A DNA stretch of 64,000 nt from Verrucomicrobiota bacterium. GTDB lineage: Bacteria > Verrucomicrobiota > Verrucomicrobiia > Limisphaerales > JAEYXS01. The stretch lies in NCBI GenBank assembly GCA_023431185.1, contig JAEYXS010000049.1, positions 4,988-68,987 of the forward strand. Direction: 5' to 3'. Shown here piece by piece: positions 27,492 to 36,600 of this stretch. A model generated the notes under the pieces. It was not told the origin of the DNA and made no database searches. It saw only the letters and a program-made list of their open reading frames with translations. A program made the position numbers and the translations under genes. Within the stretch, counting starts at the first letter, position 1. Every line of letters starts with the position of its first letter.

Positions 27492-28229
27492 TTAGGACGG
27501 AGTTTGTTCCCCTTCCGTGGTCGGATCAGGTTCTGCCGCCGGAGCCGCTTCCGTTGCGGGCGTTTCTGCTGGAGCTGCCGCACCTTCTGTAGCCGGTGCC
27601 AGGGCATCCGGCGGTGCGGTCGCCAGACCATTATCCACCGTGAGCAACGATTCCGGCTTCGTCACCGGGATGCGCCGCAACTCGCTCGCGTCTGGCAAGT
27701 CTTCCAGGCTCGCGAGCCCGAAGTATTCGAGGAAGATCCCGGTCGTGCTGTAGAGCGCCGGTCGCCCGACCACTTCCGCGCGACCGCTCTGCTCCACCAA
27801 ACTGCGCTCGAGCAAGGTCTGCATCGTGCCATCCACCGACACACCGCGGATCTGCTCGATCTCCGAACGCGTGATCGGCTGGCGATACGCGATGATGGTC
27901 AATGTTTCCAATGCAGGTGCCGAGAGGCGCGGCGGCCGCACCTTTTCACCGACCAACGTCTTGATCCACGGCGCATACTCCGGCTGGCTCACGAAGAGCC
28001 ACGCCCCGGCCACACACCGCAGACGATACGTCTTCGCCGCCTGCTCATACTCCTGCTCCAGCGCCTTCAGCAACTCCTCCAGCTCCTCGTCCTTCACCTT
28101 CTTGAAGGCGCGCACGAGCTCGTCTTCCGAGTTGTTGGCGGTGGTCGCGAAGATGTCGCGGATGTCCTTCAAGCTCAGCGGCTTTTGGGCCGCGAACAGG
28201 ATCGCTTCCAGTATGTTTTTCAGTTCCAT
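27492..28229 (-). CDS. scpB: Segregation and condensation protein B
   Basis: ScpB binds ScpA and SMC to form the bacterial condensin complex needed for chromosome segregation. The 245 residues start MELKNILEAILFAAQKPLSLKDI and show the two winged-helix regions, with the family motif LSAPALETLTIIAYRQPITRSEIEQIRGVSVDGTMQTLLE. From about residue 195 a low-complexity Ala/Pro/Glu/Thr tail, longer than in most ScpB proteins, is likely disordered. It lies 10 bases after scpA and 5 bases before pheA. Confidence 0.95.
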   Translation of the reverse strand: MELKNILEAILFAAQKPLSLKDIRDIFATTANNSEDELVRAFKKVKDEELEELLKALEQEYEQAAKTYRLRCVAGAWLFVSQPEYAPWIKTLVGEKVRPPRLSAPALETLTIIAYRQPITRSEIEQIRGVSVDGTMQTLLERSLVEQSGRAEVVGRPALYSTTGIFLEYFGLASLEDLPDASELRRIPVTKPESLLTVDNGLATAPPDALAPATEGAAAPAETPATEAAPAAEPDPTTEGEQTPS

Positions 28230-28239
28230 GGTCAGGAAA

Positions 28240-29166
28240 TCATTTCAACGGTTCTGCTTCGGGTGACGCCGCTTCCGTTGCGGACTCGGCCGGCTCCTCC
28301 GACTTCACCTCTGCCTCCGCGGTGACTGCTTCCGGTGCAACGTCGCCCGCCGTCTCCGCTGCCTTCGCTTCGGCTTCCGCCTCATTACTCTGATGCGCCC
28401 CCTCGATGTTCGTCACCAGGTTCGTCGGCGTGTTCTCGGTCACGTCGTTCCGGGTGATCTCGATATCCGCGAACGCCTCCGGCTGCGTGATGAGCACCCG
28501 TTTCAGGCGGATCAGCTCCAGCATCGCGAGGAACGTCACCACCACCTCCGTGCGGCTCACCGCGTTATCGAACAGCTCGGAGAACTTCACCGTTCCCTTG
28601 CTCTCGATGGTCGTCAGGATCGTCTCGATTTTCTCGCTGACGGTCCATTTGTCCTGGAAGATGTCGCGGCTCTCGCCTTCCTTCGCCGCGTAGCGCTTCA
28701 GGATGTTGTTCACCGCCCCGATTAGGTCGAACACCGACACCACGATCTTCTGCGGCGGTTCATCCACCGTGAACTCCGGCTTGCCCGGTTGCCGAGCGAA
28801 GATGCTCTCCTGCGCCTCCTCACGGTATTGCAGCTTGGCGGCGGCGTCCTTGAACTTCTTGTATTCGACGAGCTGGCGGATCAATTCCCACCGCGGATCT
28901 TCTTCATCGTCCTCGCCTTCCACCACCACCTGTTTCTCCACCGGCAGCAGCTCCTTGCTCTTGATATACATGAGCGTGGCCGCCATCACGAGGAACTCCC
29001 CGGCCACCTCCAGGTCCAGCCGCCGCATCATCTCGATGTGCTCGATGAACTGGGTGGCCAGTTTGGTGAGGTTCACCTCATAGATGTCCACCTCCTCCTT
29101 CTTTACGAGGTAAAGGAGGAGGTCGAGCGGACCTTCAAACACTTCAAACTGGACCTTATATTCCAT
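28240..29166 (-). CDS. scpA: Segregation and condensation protein A (kleisin)
   Basis: ScpA is the kleisin that bridges SMC heads. The start ATG 29166 is set by the family opening MEYKVQFEVFEGPLDLLLYLVKKEEVDIYEVNL. The 81 codons in frame before it are not conserved-looking. It is 308 residues long, with the N-terminal SMC-binding helices, a middle part with FLVMAATLMYIKSKELLP, and the C-terminal winged helix (VVTFLAMLELIRLKRV). As in scpB, a long acidic Glu/Ala tail (about 255-308) is present, so both partners carry disordered tails. It is the first gene of scpA-scpB-pheA. Confidence 0.95.
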   Translation of the reverse strand: MEYKVQFEVFEGPLDLLLYLVKKEEVDIYEVNLTKLATQFIEHIEMMRRLDLEVAGEFLVMAATLMYIKSKELLPVEKQVVVEGEDDEEDPRWELIRQLVEYKKFKDAAAKLQYREEAQESIFARQPGKPEFTVDEPPQKIVVSVFDLIGAVNNILKRYAAKEGESRDIFQDKWTVSEKIETILTTIESKGTVKFSELFDNAVSRTEVVVTFLAMLELIRLKRVLITQPEAFADIEITRNDVTENTPTNLVTNIEGAHQSNEAEAEAKAAETAGDVAPEAVTAEAEVKSEEPAESATEAASPEAEPLK

Positions 29167-29359
29167 CGTGACAACCCGACCGCAGACAAGCCGGTCAGGA
29201 CGGACCACTCTAAAGAAGGCGGGAAGCCCTTGGCAATGCTGGAACAGGACGTTCGGGAAGGCCCAAAACCCACGTTCAAAGCTCAAAACTGTAAAAAACC
29301 CCCTAAATCCAGGGAAGCCGAGCCCATTTGAGCCCGGAACCAAACCCCTGTCCGGCATC

Positions 29360-30850
29360 TCACTCCGGTATCGGCGAGTTCTTCGTGAACGGTTTGCCTT
29401 CCCACACAAAATCGCCTGTCGCCTTGTCGTAGGTCAACACGCGGTTGGCGCTGCCTTTGGCGGGTGGCAGATCGATCTTCGGCAGCCACTTCTTATGCTC
29501 CGCGATGACCTTCGCGTACTTCTTGTCGCTCGCCAGATTCTTCCACTCATTCGGATCCGCTTTCATGTCATAAAGTTCTTCCGAGCCATCCGCATAGTGG
29601 ATGTAGCGGTATTGCTCCGAGCGGATGCCATGATTCCCCTGGTTATGCGACGTGATGGCCGGGCGTTCCCGTTTCGTCGCCGGATTCTTCAACTGCGGCA
29701 CCAGGCTGATGCCCTCCAAATCCGTGCGCGCGGGCAAGCCGCACAGTTCCACCAGCGTGGGATACATATCCAGTAGTTCAGCCGGTTGCGTGCAGCGGCC
29801 ATTCTTCGTCACGCCCGGTCCCGCGAAGATGAGCGGCACGCGTGCGGAACGTTCCCAGAGGGTGTTCTTGCCCGTGATGCCTTTCTCGCCCAAGTGCCAG
29901 CCGTGATCGCCCCAGAGCACCACGATGGTGTTCTCCGCCTGGCCGCTCGCTTCCAGCGCCGCCATGATGCGGCCCACTTGCGCATCCACAAAGCTCGTGC
30001 TGGCCAGATACGAGCGCACGAGATTATGCCACTGCTTGTTCTCCTGCACCCACTTCAGGCGCGGCTCCGGCAGTTCCCAATGCAAATACCAGGAGAAGCG
30101 TGGCACATCATCGCGGTCATTCGCCTTGAAAGGCGGCAGGAGCGAATCGTCACCCGGATACATATTGTACCATTTCTCCGTCACGAAGCACGGCACATGC
30201 GGAAGGAAGAACCCGGCCGCAAGAAAGAAAGGCTGATCCTTCGGCATCTGCTGGATCTGGTCGATGGCCCAGCTCGCCACCTGGTAATCGCCCTTGTCCT
30301 CGTCCTTGTGCGGGAACACGCCCCAATCCATCAGCGGATGATTCCCCATCGGCGTCGGCGGGATGAGTTTCTTCTCCGGCTTCGCCCCCACGCCACCCGC
30401 CGCGCCCCACACATCGAATTCCTTCGCGCGCAACTGCGGACCGCCCACGCCGCCGTGATAGATCTTGCCCACCGTGAGGGTCTTGTAGCCGTTCGCCTTG
30501 AAATGCTGCGGCAAGGCCACGCGATCCTTCCACTCCGGCAGATTACGGAACCACGGCGCGAGACCGTAGATGCCGGTCGTCGTGGGCCGCAGACTGAGCA
30601 TCAGGCTGGTGCGGGAGGGATTGCACAACGGCGCCTGGCAATGCGCGTTCAGGAAGACCGTGCCTTGCTTGGCGAGGCGATCAATGTTCGGCGTCTTGGC
30701 CAGCGGATGCCCGCCCAGCGTGCCGAGCCAGTCGTTCTGGTCATCGATGGCGATGAACACCACATTCGGTTTCTTGGTGGCCGCCTCAAGGGAAGCGGTT
30801 CCGGCCAGCAAACCGCCGAGCAGCAAAGCAAAGACAAACGCGCGTTTCAT
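29360..30850 (-). CDS. Secreted sulfatase (choline/iduronate-2-sulfatase-like)
   Basis: It removes sulfate from a carbohydrate or choline-type ester outside the cytoplasm. Starting at ATG 30850 (496 residues), a signal peptide covers about residues 1-24 (MKRAFVFALLLGGLLAGTAS). The sulfatase signature CNPSR lies at 76-80; Cys76 would be converted to formylglycine, which needs a maturation enzyme not encoded in this window. Metal-binding Asp36-Asp37 (AIDDQND) and the later VLWGDHGWHLGEKG block fit the family. The frame is open 27 codons earlier, but no signal peptide would result. Its promoter region is shared with the divergent dprA gene. Large sulfatase sets are typical of Planctomycetes/Verrucomicrobia. 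Confidence 0.93.
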   Translation of the reverse strand: MKRAFVFALLLGGLLAGTASLEAATKKPNVVFIAIDDQNDWLGTLGGHPLAKTPNIDRLAKQGTVFLNAHCQAPLCNPSRTSLMLSLRPTTTGIYGLAPWFRNLPEWKDRVALPQHFKANGYKTLTVGKIYHGGVGGPQLRAKEFDVWGAAGGVGAKPEKKLIPPTPMGNHPLMDWGVFPHKDEDKGDYQVASWAIDQIQQMPKDQPFFLAAGFFLPHVPCFVTEKWYNMYPGDDSLLPPFKANDRDDVPRFSWYLHWELPEPRLKWVQENKQWHNLVRSYLASTSFVDAQVGRIMAALEASGQAENTIVVLWGDHGWHLGEKGITGKNTLWERSARVPLIFAGPGVTKNGRCTQPAELLDMYPTLVELCGLPARTDLEGISLVPQLKNPATKRERPAITSHNQGNHGIRSEQYRYIHYADGSEELYDMKADPNEWKNLASDKKYAKVIAEHKKWLPKIDLPPAKGSANRVLTYDKATGDFVWEGKPFTKNSPIPE

Positions 30851-30978
30851 AGGAATGGCTCTCAGCATAATCTCCAAGAAGACGGAGGGCAAAGGCAATG
30901 TGTTACGGGGAACGTATATGCTTTCGCTCAAACTCCCGCTTGCCCATCGCTCGCTTTCTCCTTTAGCTTTTCCCCATC

Positions 30979-32088
30979 ATGAATGCCTCGGAGGCGTTTA
31001 TCGCGCTCAACATGATTGAAGGTGTCGGCCCGGTGCGGGTCCGGCAGTTGTTGGATCATTTCGGCGAGGCCCCGGCCATCCTCGGCGCGAACAAGGACCA
31101 GTTGATGCGCGTGAACGGCATCGGGCCCGAGATCGCCAACAGCATCTCCGCCTGGGAAACCACCGTGGACCTCAGTGGCGAACTCCGTCGCATCACCGAA
31201 TACGGCTGCCACGTGGTGACGAAGGATGACGCCGTCTATCCCGCCCACCTGCGCGAGATCTATGATCCGCCGATCGTGCTGTATGTGAAGGGAGCCTTGC
31301 TGGAGAAGGACCGTCATTCCGTGGCCATCGTCGGCTCGCGCATGACGACGAATTACGGACAGGAGACGGCGCGCAAGTTCGGTTACCAGCTCGCCTATGT
31401 GGGTGTGACGGTGGTGAGCGGTGGCGCGCGCGGCATCGATACCAGCGCGCATCAGGGCGCCTTGAATGCCAAGGGCCGGACCATCGCGGTGCTCGGCACA
31501 GGGATAAATATTGTTTTTCCGACAGAGAACGCGCAGTTGTTCGAGCGTATCGCGGAGAGCGGCGCGGTCATCACGCAGTTCCCCTTCAACCGGCCCGCCG
31601 ACAAGCAGACGTTTCCCATCCGCAACCGCATCGTAGCGGGCATGACGCTCGGCACCATCGTGGTGGAGGCGAATCTGGCCAGTGGCGCACTCATCACCGC
31701 GCGCATGGCGGTGGATGCCGGACGGCAAGTCTTCGCCGTGCCGGGTCGCATCGATTCCCCGCGTAGCAAGGGCTGTCACGACCTTATCAAGAAAGGTGCA
31801 AAGCTGTGCGAGAGTGCGGAGGATGTATTGAGCGAGTTCGAATATCTTTTCCCCACCACGAACAAGCCCGCCTCCTTGGCCGAAGGCGGCGAATTGCCCG
31901 CGCTGGAACTCTCCGCCAATGAAGCCAAGGTGCTGGACACCTTCAATAAAGGCACCGAGACGAGCATGGACGAAGTCATCCGCAACAGCGGACTGCCCGC
32001 CTCCGCCGTCGGCGCAACGCTCTTCGGACTGGAGATGAAGAAGATCGTGAAACGCCTGCCGGGGAATCTGTTTACGAGGAATCGGTAG
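30979..32088 (+). CDS. dprA: DNA processing protein DprA
   Basis: DprA protects incoming single-stranded DNA and loads RecA during natural transformation. The 369 residues contain an N-terminal helix-hairpin-helix-like part (LLDHFGEAPAILGANKDQLMRVNGIGPEIA), then the Rossmann-type domain with VAIVGSRMTTNYGQETA, VSGGARGIDTSAHQGAL, FPIRNRIVAGMTLGTIVVEA and SGALITARMA. A winged-helix-like C-terminal domain follows (LSANEAKVLDTFNKGTETSMDEVIRNSGL). It is divergent to the sulfatase and followed by a REP pair. No com genes lie in the window. Confidence 0.95.
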   Translation: MNASEAFIALNMIEGVGPVRVRQLLDHFGEAPAILGANKDQLMRVNGIGPEIANSISAWETTVDLSGELRRITEYGCHVVTKDDAVYPAHLREIYDPPIVLYVKGALLEKDRHSVAIVGSRMTTNYGQETARKFGYQLAYVGVTVVSGGARGIDTSAHQGALNAKGRTIAVLGTGINIVFPTENAQLFERIAESGAVITQFPFNRPADKQTFPIRNRIVAGMTLGTIVVEANLASGALITARMAVDAGRQVFAVPGRIDSPRSKGCHDLIKKGAKLCESAEDVLSEFEYLFPTTNKPASLAEGGELPALELSANEAKVLDTFNKGTETSMDEVIRNSGLPASAVGATLFGLEMKKIVKRLPGNLFTRNR

Positions 32089-32150
32089 GTGATCATCTGC
32101 TGCTGGATGTCTAAACTTCATCCATGCATGACCAGCGCAGGAAATGGCAT

Positions 32151-32279
32151 CTCCTTCTCCCCAAGGGAGAAGGCCGGGATGAGGGGGAGGGGAATATACT
32201 TTAGCAGATGCAGGTTACTATTGCTTATTAACAGGCTCTTTCCCCTCACCCTGACCCTCTCCCTTGGGGAGAGGGGATC
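32151..32279. repeat. REP-like inverted pair, arrangement (-)(+)
   Basis: The same unit as at 22263-22434, but here the reverse copy comes first (32151-32192) and the forward copy second (32239-32279), with about 46 bases between. It fills most of the 313-base gap between dprA and the converging Sco-type gene. There is no coding signal. Confidence 0.85.
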
Positions 32280-32401
32280 AACTTCACCACCGCTCAAACT
32301 TTTTTCCATCGGCCAGTCCTTTGATTGTGGCCGGAGAAGAAATCACTTTCACAAATCGCTATGAATGAATCTTTCGGAGCTGGAATGTCCGACGAGCTTT
32401 C

Positions 32402-33415
32402 TTACTCGTAACCGTTAGCCGATTTGGGGATTGGCGGAGCTTCGCCGGTCGTGGGCACTTGGGCGGCTTCCTTCAGCTTTGCGACGAGGTCATCCACTTT
32501 CCATTCGTTGCCGATGAAGACGTCATAGATGCGCCCACGCGTGTCGATGACCACGGTGCGGCCGTTGTGGTCGAAGTTGAAGGAGTTCTCCGTGCGGCTG
32601 AAAACCAGGCCGAAGCGTTCGCAGATGTCATCCACCTCGATGAGCGCGCCCGTGAGGAAACTCCATTTCTCCGGTTTGTAATGGGCGCGCTGGGCATAGG
32701 CGCGCAAGACGGGCGGCGTATCCAACTGCACGTCGAAGGAAAGGCTGAGCAGATGCCAGTTCTGCGGTGCCTTGGGGTCTGCCGCCAGCGCCTCGTAGGT
32801 GCGCTTGAAATTGGTGGTCAGGCGCGGGCAGAAGTTCGGATACGGGCAGCGCGTGAAGATGAAGGTCAGCGCCACGGCCTTGCCGCGAAAGTCATCGGTC
32901 TTGATGTCCTTGCCGAACTCATTGACGAAAGGGTAGTTCGGCAAGGTGTCACCAATCTTGAGGACATCGACGTTGCGCACGAGCCGGGTGGTGGGCGGCG
33001 GGACGGGTGGCATATCGGAATGGCCGAGTACCTGGATCTGGTCGATCCAGCCGTCGTCATGCGTCACCAGCATGCGGAAGGTGATGGTATCTCCGACCTT
33101 CACCCCGGCGAGGTCGTTCGTGCTCTTCACGCTCAGGGGCATGGTCATGGCCTGCATGTAGCCGGGGATCTCCTCATGGCGGATGACGGCGGTGGTGCCA
33201 TTGGGGCGGAGCTGGGTCACCACGCCTTTCACCTCGTAGATATTGGTGGTGCCGGGGGCCGGATCTTTGGACGCTGCGGCATTCGTCGCCACCGGCGCGG
33301 TGGCCGGGGCCTGGGTCGCTCCCGATTTGGGCGCGGGATCGCAGCCGGTCCATAGCAGCGTGGAGGCCAGTAAGGCCGCCGCACCAAAGCAGCGCTGGGC
33401 AAATGTCAAAAGCAT
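32402..33415 (-). CDS. Sco1/SenC-type copper lipoprotein with N-terminal copper-binding domain
   Basis: Sco proteins deliver copper to the CuA site of cytochrome c oxidase or act as thiol oxidoreductases. The lipobox LLWTGC lipidates Cys25. Residues ~58-115 look like a CusF/copper-binding domain (YEVKGVVTQLRPNGTTAVIRHEEIPGYMQAMTMPL) with an MTM methionine cluster. The Sco domain starts about 150. Its copper cysteines are Cys190 and Cys196 in RCPYPNFCP, a CX5C spacing instead of the CX3C of classical Sco1, and the third ligand is His283 (FDHNG). The CX5C form occurs in related annotated proteins of this bacterial group, as far as I recall. No oxidase genes are nearby. Confidence 0.85.
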   Translation of the reverse strand: MLLTFAQRCFGAAALLASTLLWTGCDPAPKSGATQAPATAPVATNAAASKDPAPGTTNIYEVKGVVTQLRPNGTTAVIRHEEIPGYMQAMTMPLSVKSTNDLAGVKVGDTITFRMLVTHDDGWIDQIQVLGHSDMPPVPPPTTRLVRNVDVLKIGDTLPNYPFVNEFGKDIKTDDFRGKAVALTFIFTRCPYPNFCPRLTTNFKRTYEALAADPKAPQNWHLLSLSFDVQLDTPPVLRAYAQRAHYKPEKWSFLTGALIEVDDICERFGLVFSRTENSFNFDHNGRTVVIDTRGRIYDVFIGNEWKVDDLVAKLKEAAQVPTTGEAPPIPKSANGYE

Positions 33416-33655
33416 GTCGGTATCAGTTTAGCGGTGTTCCGCAGGCAGCACAATGCAGAGAAACCCGGTTCTCCCGCAAAAGGTTGCTAAGGTTTAAGCC
33501 GCCGCAAGCATACGTATAGACGTGTATCGCCCCAAAACCGCTCAAATAAGTTGTGCTGAATACGGCTGAAACCGCCGGCGTCAGTCTTTTCCTCATTGAA
33601 TCCGGAACCGTTTATGGCTTTGCTAGGTTTACCCAAACAGCCCGAGAATTTGTTT

Positions 33656-36600
33656 ATGCAGCAACGCATCCTCACGGTGGTCGTCGCCCTCTTCAGCGTG
33701 GTGTTCCTCCACGCGCAGCAACCGGCGAAACTCCAACTCAAACCGGGCGAGCGCATCGCACTGATCGGCAACGCCTTGCCGGACCGCATGCAGCACAGCG
33801 GTCATTTCGAGACGCTCCTCCATGCCCAGTATCCCAAGCACGACCTGGTGGTGCGGAATCTGGCCTTCGCCGGGGACGAGGTGATGAAGCGCAGCCGCTC
33901 GGAGAACTTCGGCTCGCCGGATGACTGGCTGACCAAGGTGAAGGCGGACGTGATCTTCGCCTACTTTGGTTTCAACGAATCCTTCAAGGGCTACGCAGGG
34001 ATCGAGCAGTTCAAGGCCGAGCTGGGGTTGTTCCTGAAGGAGACGAAGGCGAAGAACTATTCCGGCAAGGGCGCACCGCGCATCGTACTGTTCTCGCCTA
34101 TCGCCACGGAGAAGCATCGCGATCCGAACTTCCCCGACCCGGCGGCGAACAATACGAATTTGGAGAATTACACGGCGGCGATGGCCGAGGTGGCTAAGGC
34201 GAATGACGTGATCTTCGTGGACCTGTTCCATCCGTCGCAGCAGCTCTACACGGCAGCTGCGCAGAAGGGGCAATCGCTGACCGTGAACGGGCTGCACCTC
34301 ACGGAGGATGGCGACAAGGCGCTCGCGCCGGTGATGTTCCAGGGCGTGTTCGGTGAGAAGGCCCCAGCGGGCAACTTCGAGAAACTGCGCGCGGCCATCA
34401 ATGAGAAGAATGCGCAGTGGCATGCACGGTATCGCACGGTTGATGGCTACAACGTGTATGGTGGCCGCTCCAAGCTGAGCTATGAATCGCCGAAGGGCGG
34501 GCCCAAGATCTCCAACTACGAAGTGATGCAGCAGGAGATGGCGCAGCGCGATGTGCTGACGGAGAACCGCGAAAAGCGGGTGTGGGCCGTGGCGAAGGGT
34601 GGCGACCTGAAGGTGGATGACTCCAACCTGCCGAAGGTCACGGAAGTGAAATCGAACAAGCCGGGCGCGAATCCGGATGGCTCGCACAAGTTCCTAGGAG
34701 CAGAAGAGGCGATCGGCTCCATGAAGGTCCACTCGGGCATGAAGGTGAATCTCTTCGCGAGCGAAGAGATGTTCCCCGAGCTGGTCTATCCCGTGCAGAT
34801 GAACTGGGACACGAAGGGCCGTCTGTGGGTGGCCGCGTGGTTGAATTATCCAGAGCGCAAGCCGACCTCGCCGAAGGGCGACAGCTTGCTGGTCTTTGAA
34901 GACACGAACGGTGACGGCAAGGCGGACAAGTGCACGACCTTTCTCGAAGGGTTGAACTGCCCGACGGGTTTTCAATTTTACAAGGATGGTGTGCTGGTGA
35001 TGCAGGCGCCGGACCTGTGGTTCGTGCGGGATACGAACAATGACGGGAAGGCGGATTCCATTGAACGCGTGTTGATGGGGCTGGATTCGGCGGACTCGCA
35101 TCACACGGCAAACGCCATCTGCTATGAGCCGGGCGGAGCGATCTATCTGAGCGATGGTGTGTTCCATCGTTCACAACTGGAGACGGCCACCGGGCCAGTG
35201 CGCAACAATGACGGGGCGATCTATCGCTTCGAGCCGCGCACGGGCAAGTTCGAGACGTATGTGTCCTATGGCTTCGCGAATCCGCACGGGCGGGTGTTCG
35301 ATTACTGGGGCAATGACATCATCACGGACGCGACGGGGAATGCGAATTACTTCGGCCCGGCGTTCAGCGGGCGCATCGATTACCCGGCGAAGCATCCGCG
35401 CATGAACCAGTTCTGGGACCGGCCTTCACGGCCTTGCCCCGGCACAGGCATCCTGTCCAGCCGCCATTTCCCGGAGGAGTTCCAGGGGAATTTCCTGAAC
35501 CTGAACGTCATCGGCTTCCAGGGCATCTATCGCGTGAAGGTGGACCAGGAAGGCTCCGGACTGAAGGGTACGACGATGGAGCATCTGGTCTTCTCGGAGG
35601 ACCCGAACTTCCGCCCGTCTGATGTGCGCGTGGGACCGGATGGCGCGCTCTACTTCCTGGACTGGCACATCCCGCTCATCGGTCACATGCAGCATCACCT
35701 GCGCGATCCGAACCGCGACAGCACGCGCGGCCGCATCTACCGCATCACGTATGAAGGACGGCCGTTGTTGAAGGCGCCGAAAATCTACGGGCAATCCATC
35801 GAGAAGCTGCTGGATCTTTTGAAGGAACCGGAGAACGGCACGCGTGAGCTGGCCAAGGTGGAACTGGGCAAGCACGACAGCGCGAAGGTGGTCGCCGCGG
35901 TGATGAAGTGGACGGCGAGCCTGGACAAGCAAGATCCGGCTTATGAGCATCACATGACGGAAGCGCTCTGGGTGCATCAGTGGCATAACGTGGTGAACAC
36001 GGATCTGCTCAAGCGCATGCTGCGTTCACCGTCGGCCAATGCCCGTGCCGCCGCCACGCGCGTGCTGTGCTACTGGCGCGACCGCGTCTCGGATGTGCTG
36101 CCGCTCCTCGCGGTGCAAGCGGTGGATGAAAGCCCGCGCGTGCGCCTCGAAGCGGTGCGGGCGGCGAGCTTCTTCGAAAACGCGCAGGCGGCAGAAGTGG
36201 CGCTGGCCTCGCTCAAGCAGCAGCCGACGGATTACTACCTGGACTACACGCTGGGCGAGACGATGAAGCAACTGGAGAAGCACTGGCGCAAGACCATCGC
36301 GGACGGCAAACCGCTCGCGGCAGACAACGCGCAGGGCATCAATTACCTGCTGAAATTCCTGAACTCAGCCGAGATCCAGAAACTGCCGCGCACACCCGGT
36401 GTGCTGGAAGCCATCCTCACCCGGCCCGGCCTCAGCGATTCCGACCGCGCACTGGCACTGGATGAGCTGGCCTCCCAACGCAAGACGGACAAAGCCACGC
36501 TGCTGCTGAACCTGCTCGACAGCAATCAAAAGGATCGCACGGCCTCGGCGAATCTCGCGCGATTGCTGGCGTGGCAGTTGCCGTCGGAACTTAAGGCACA

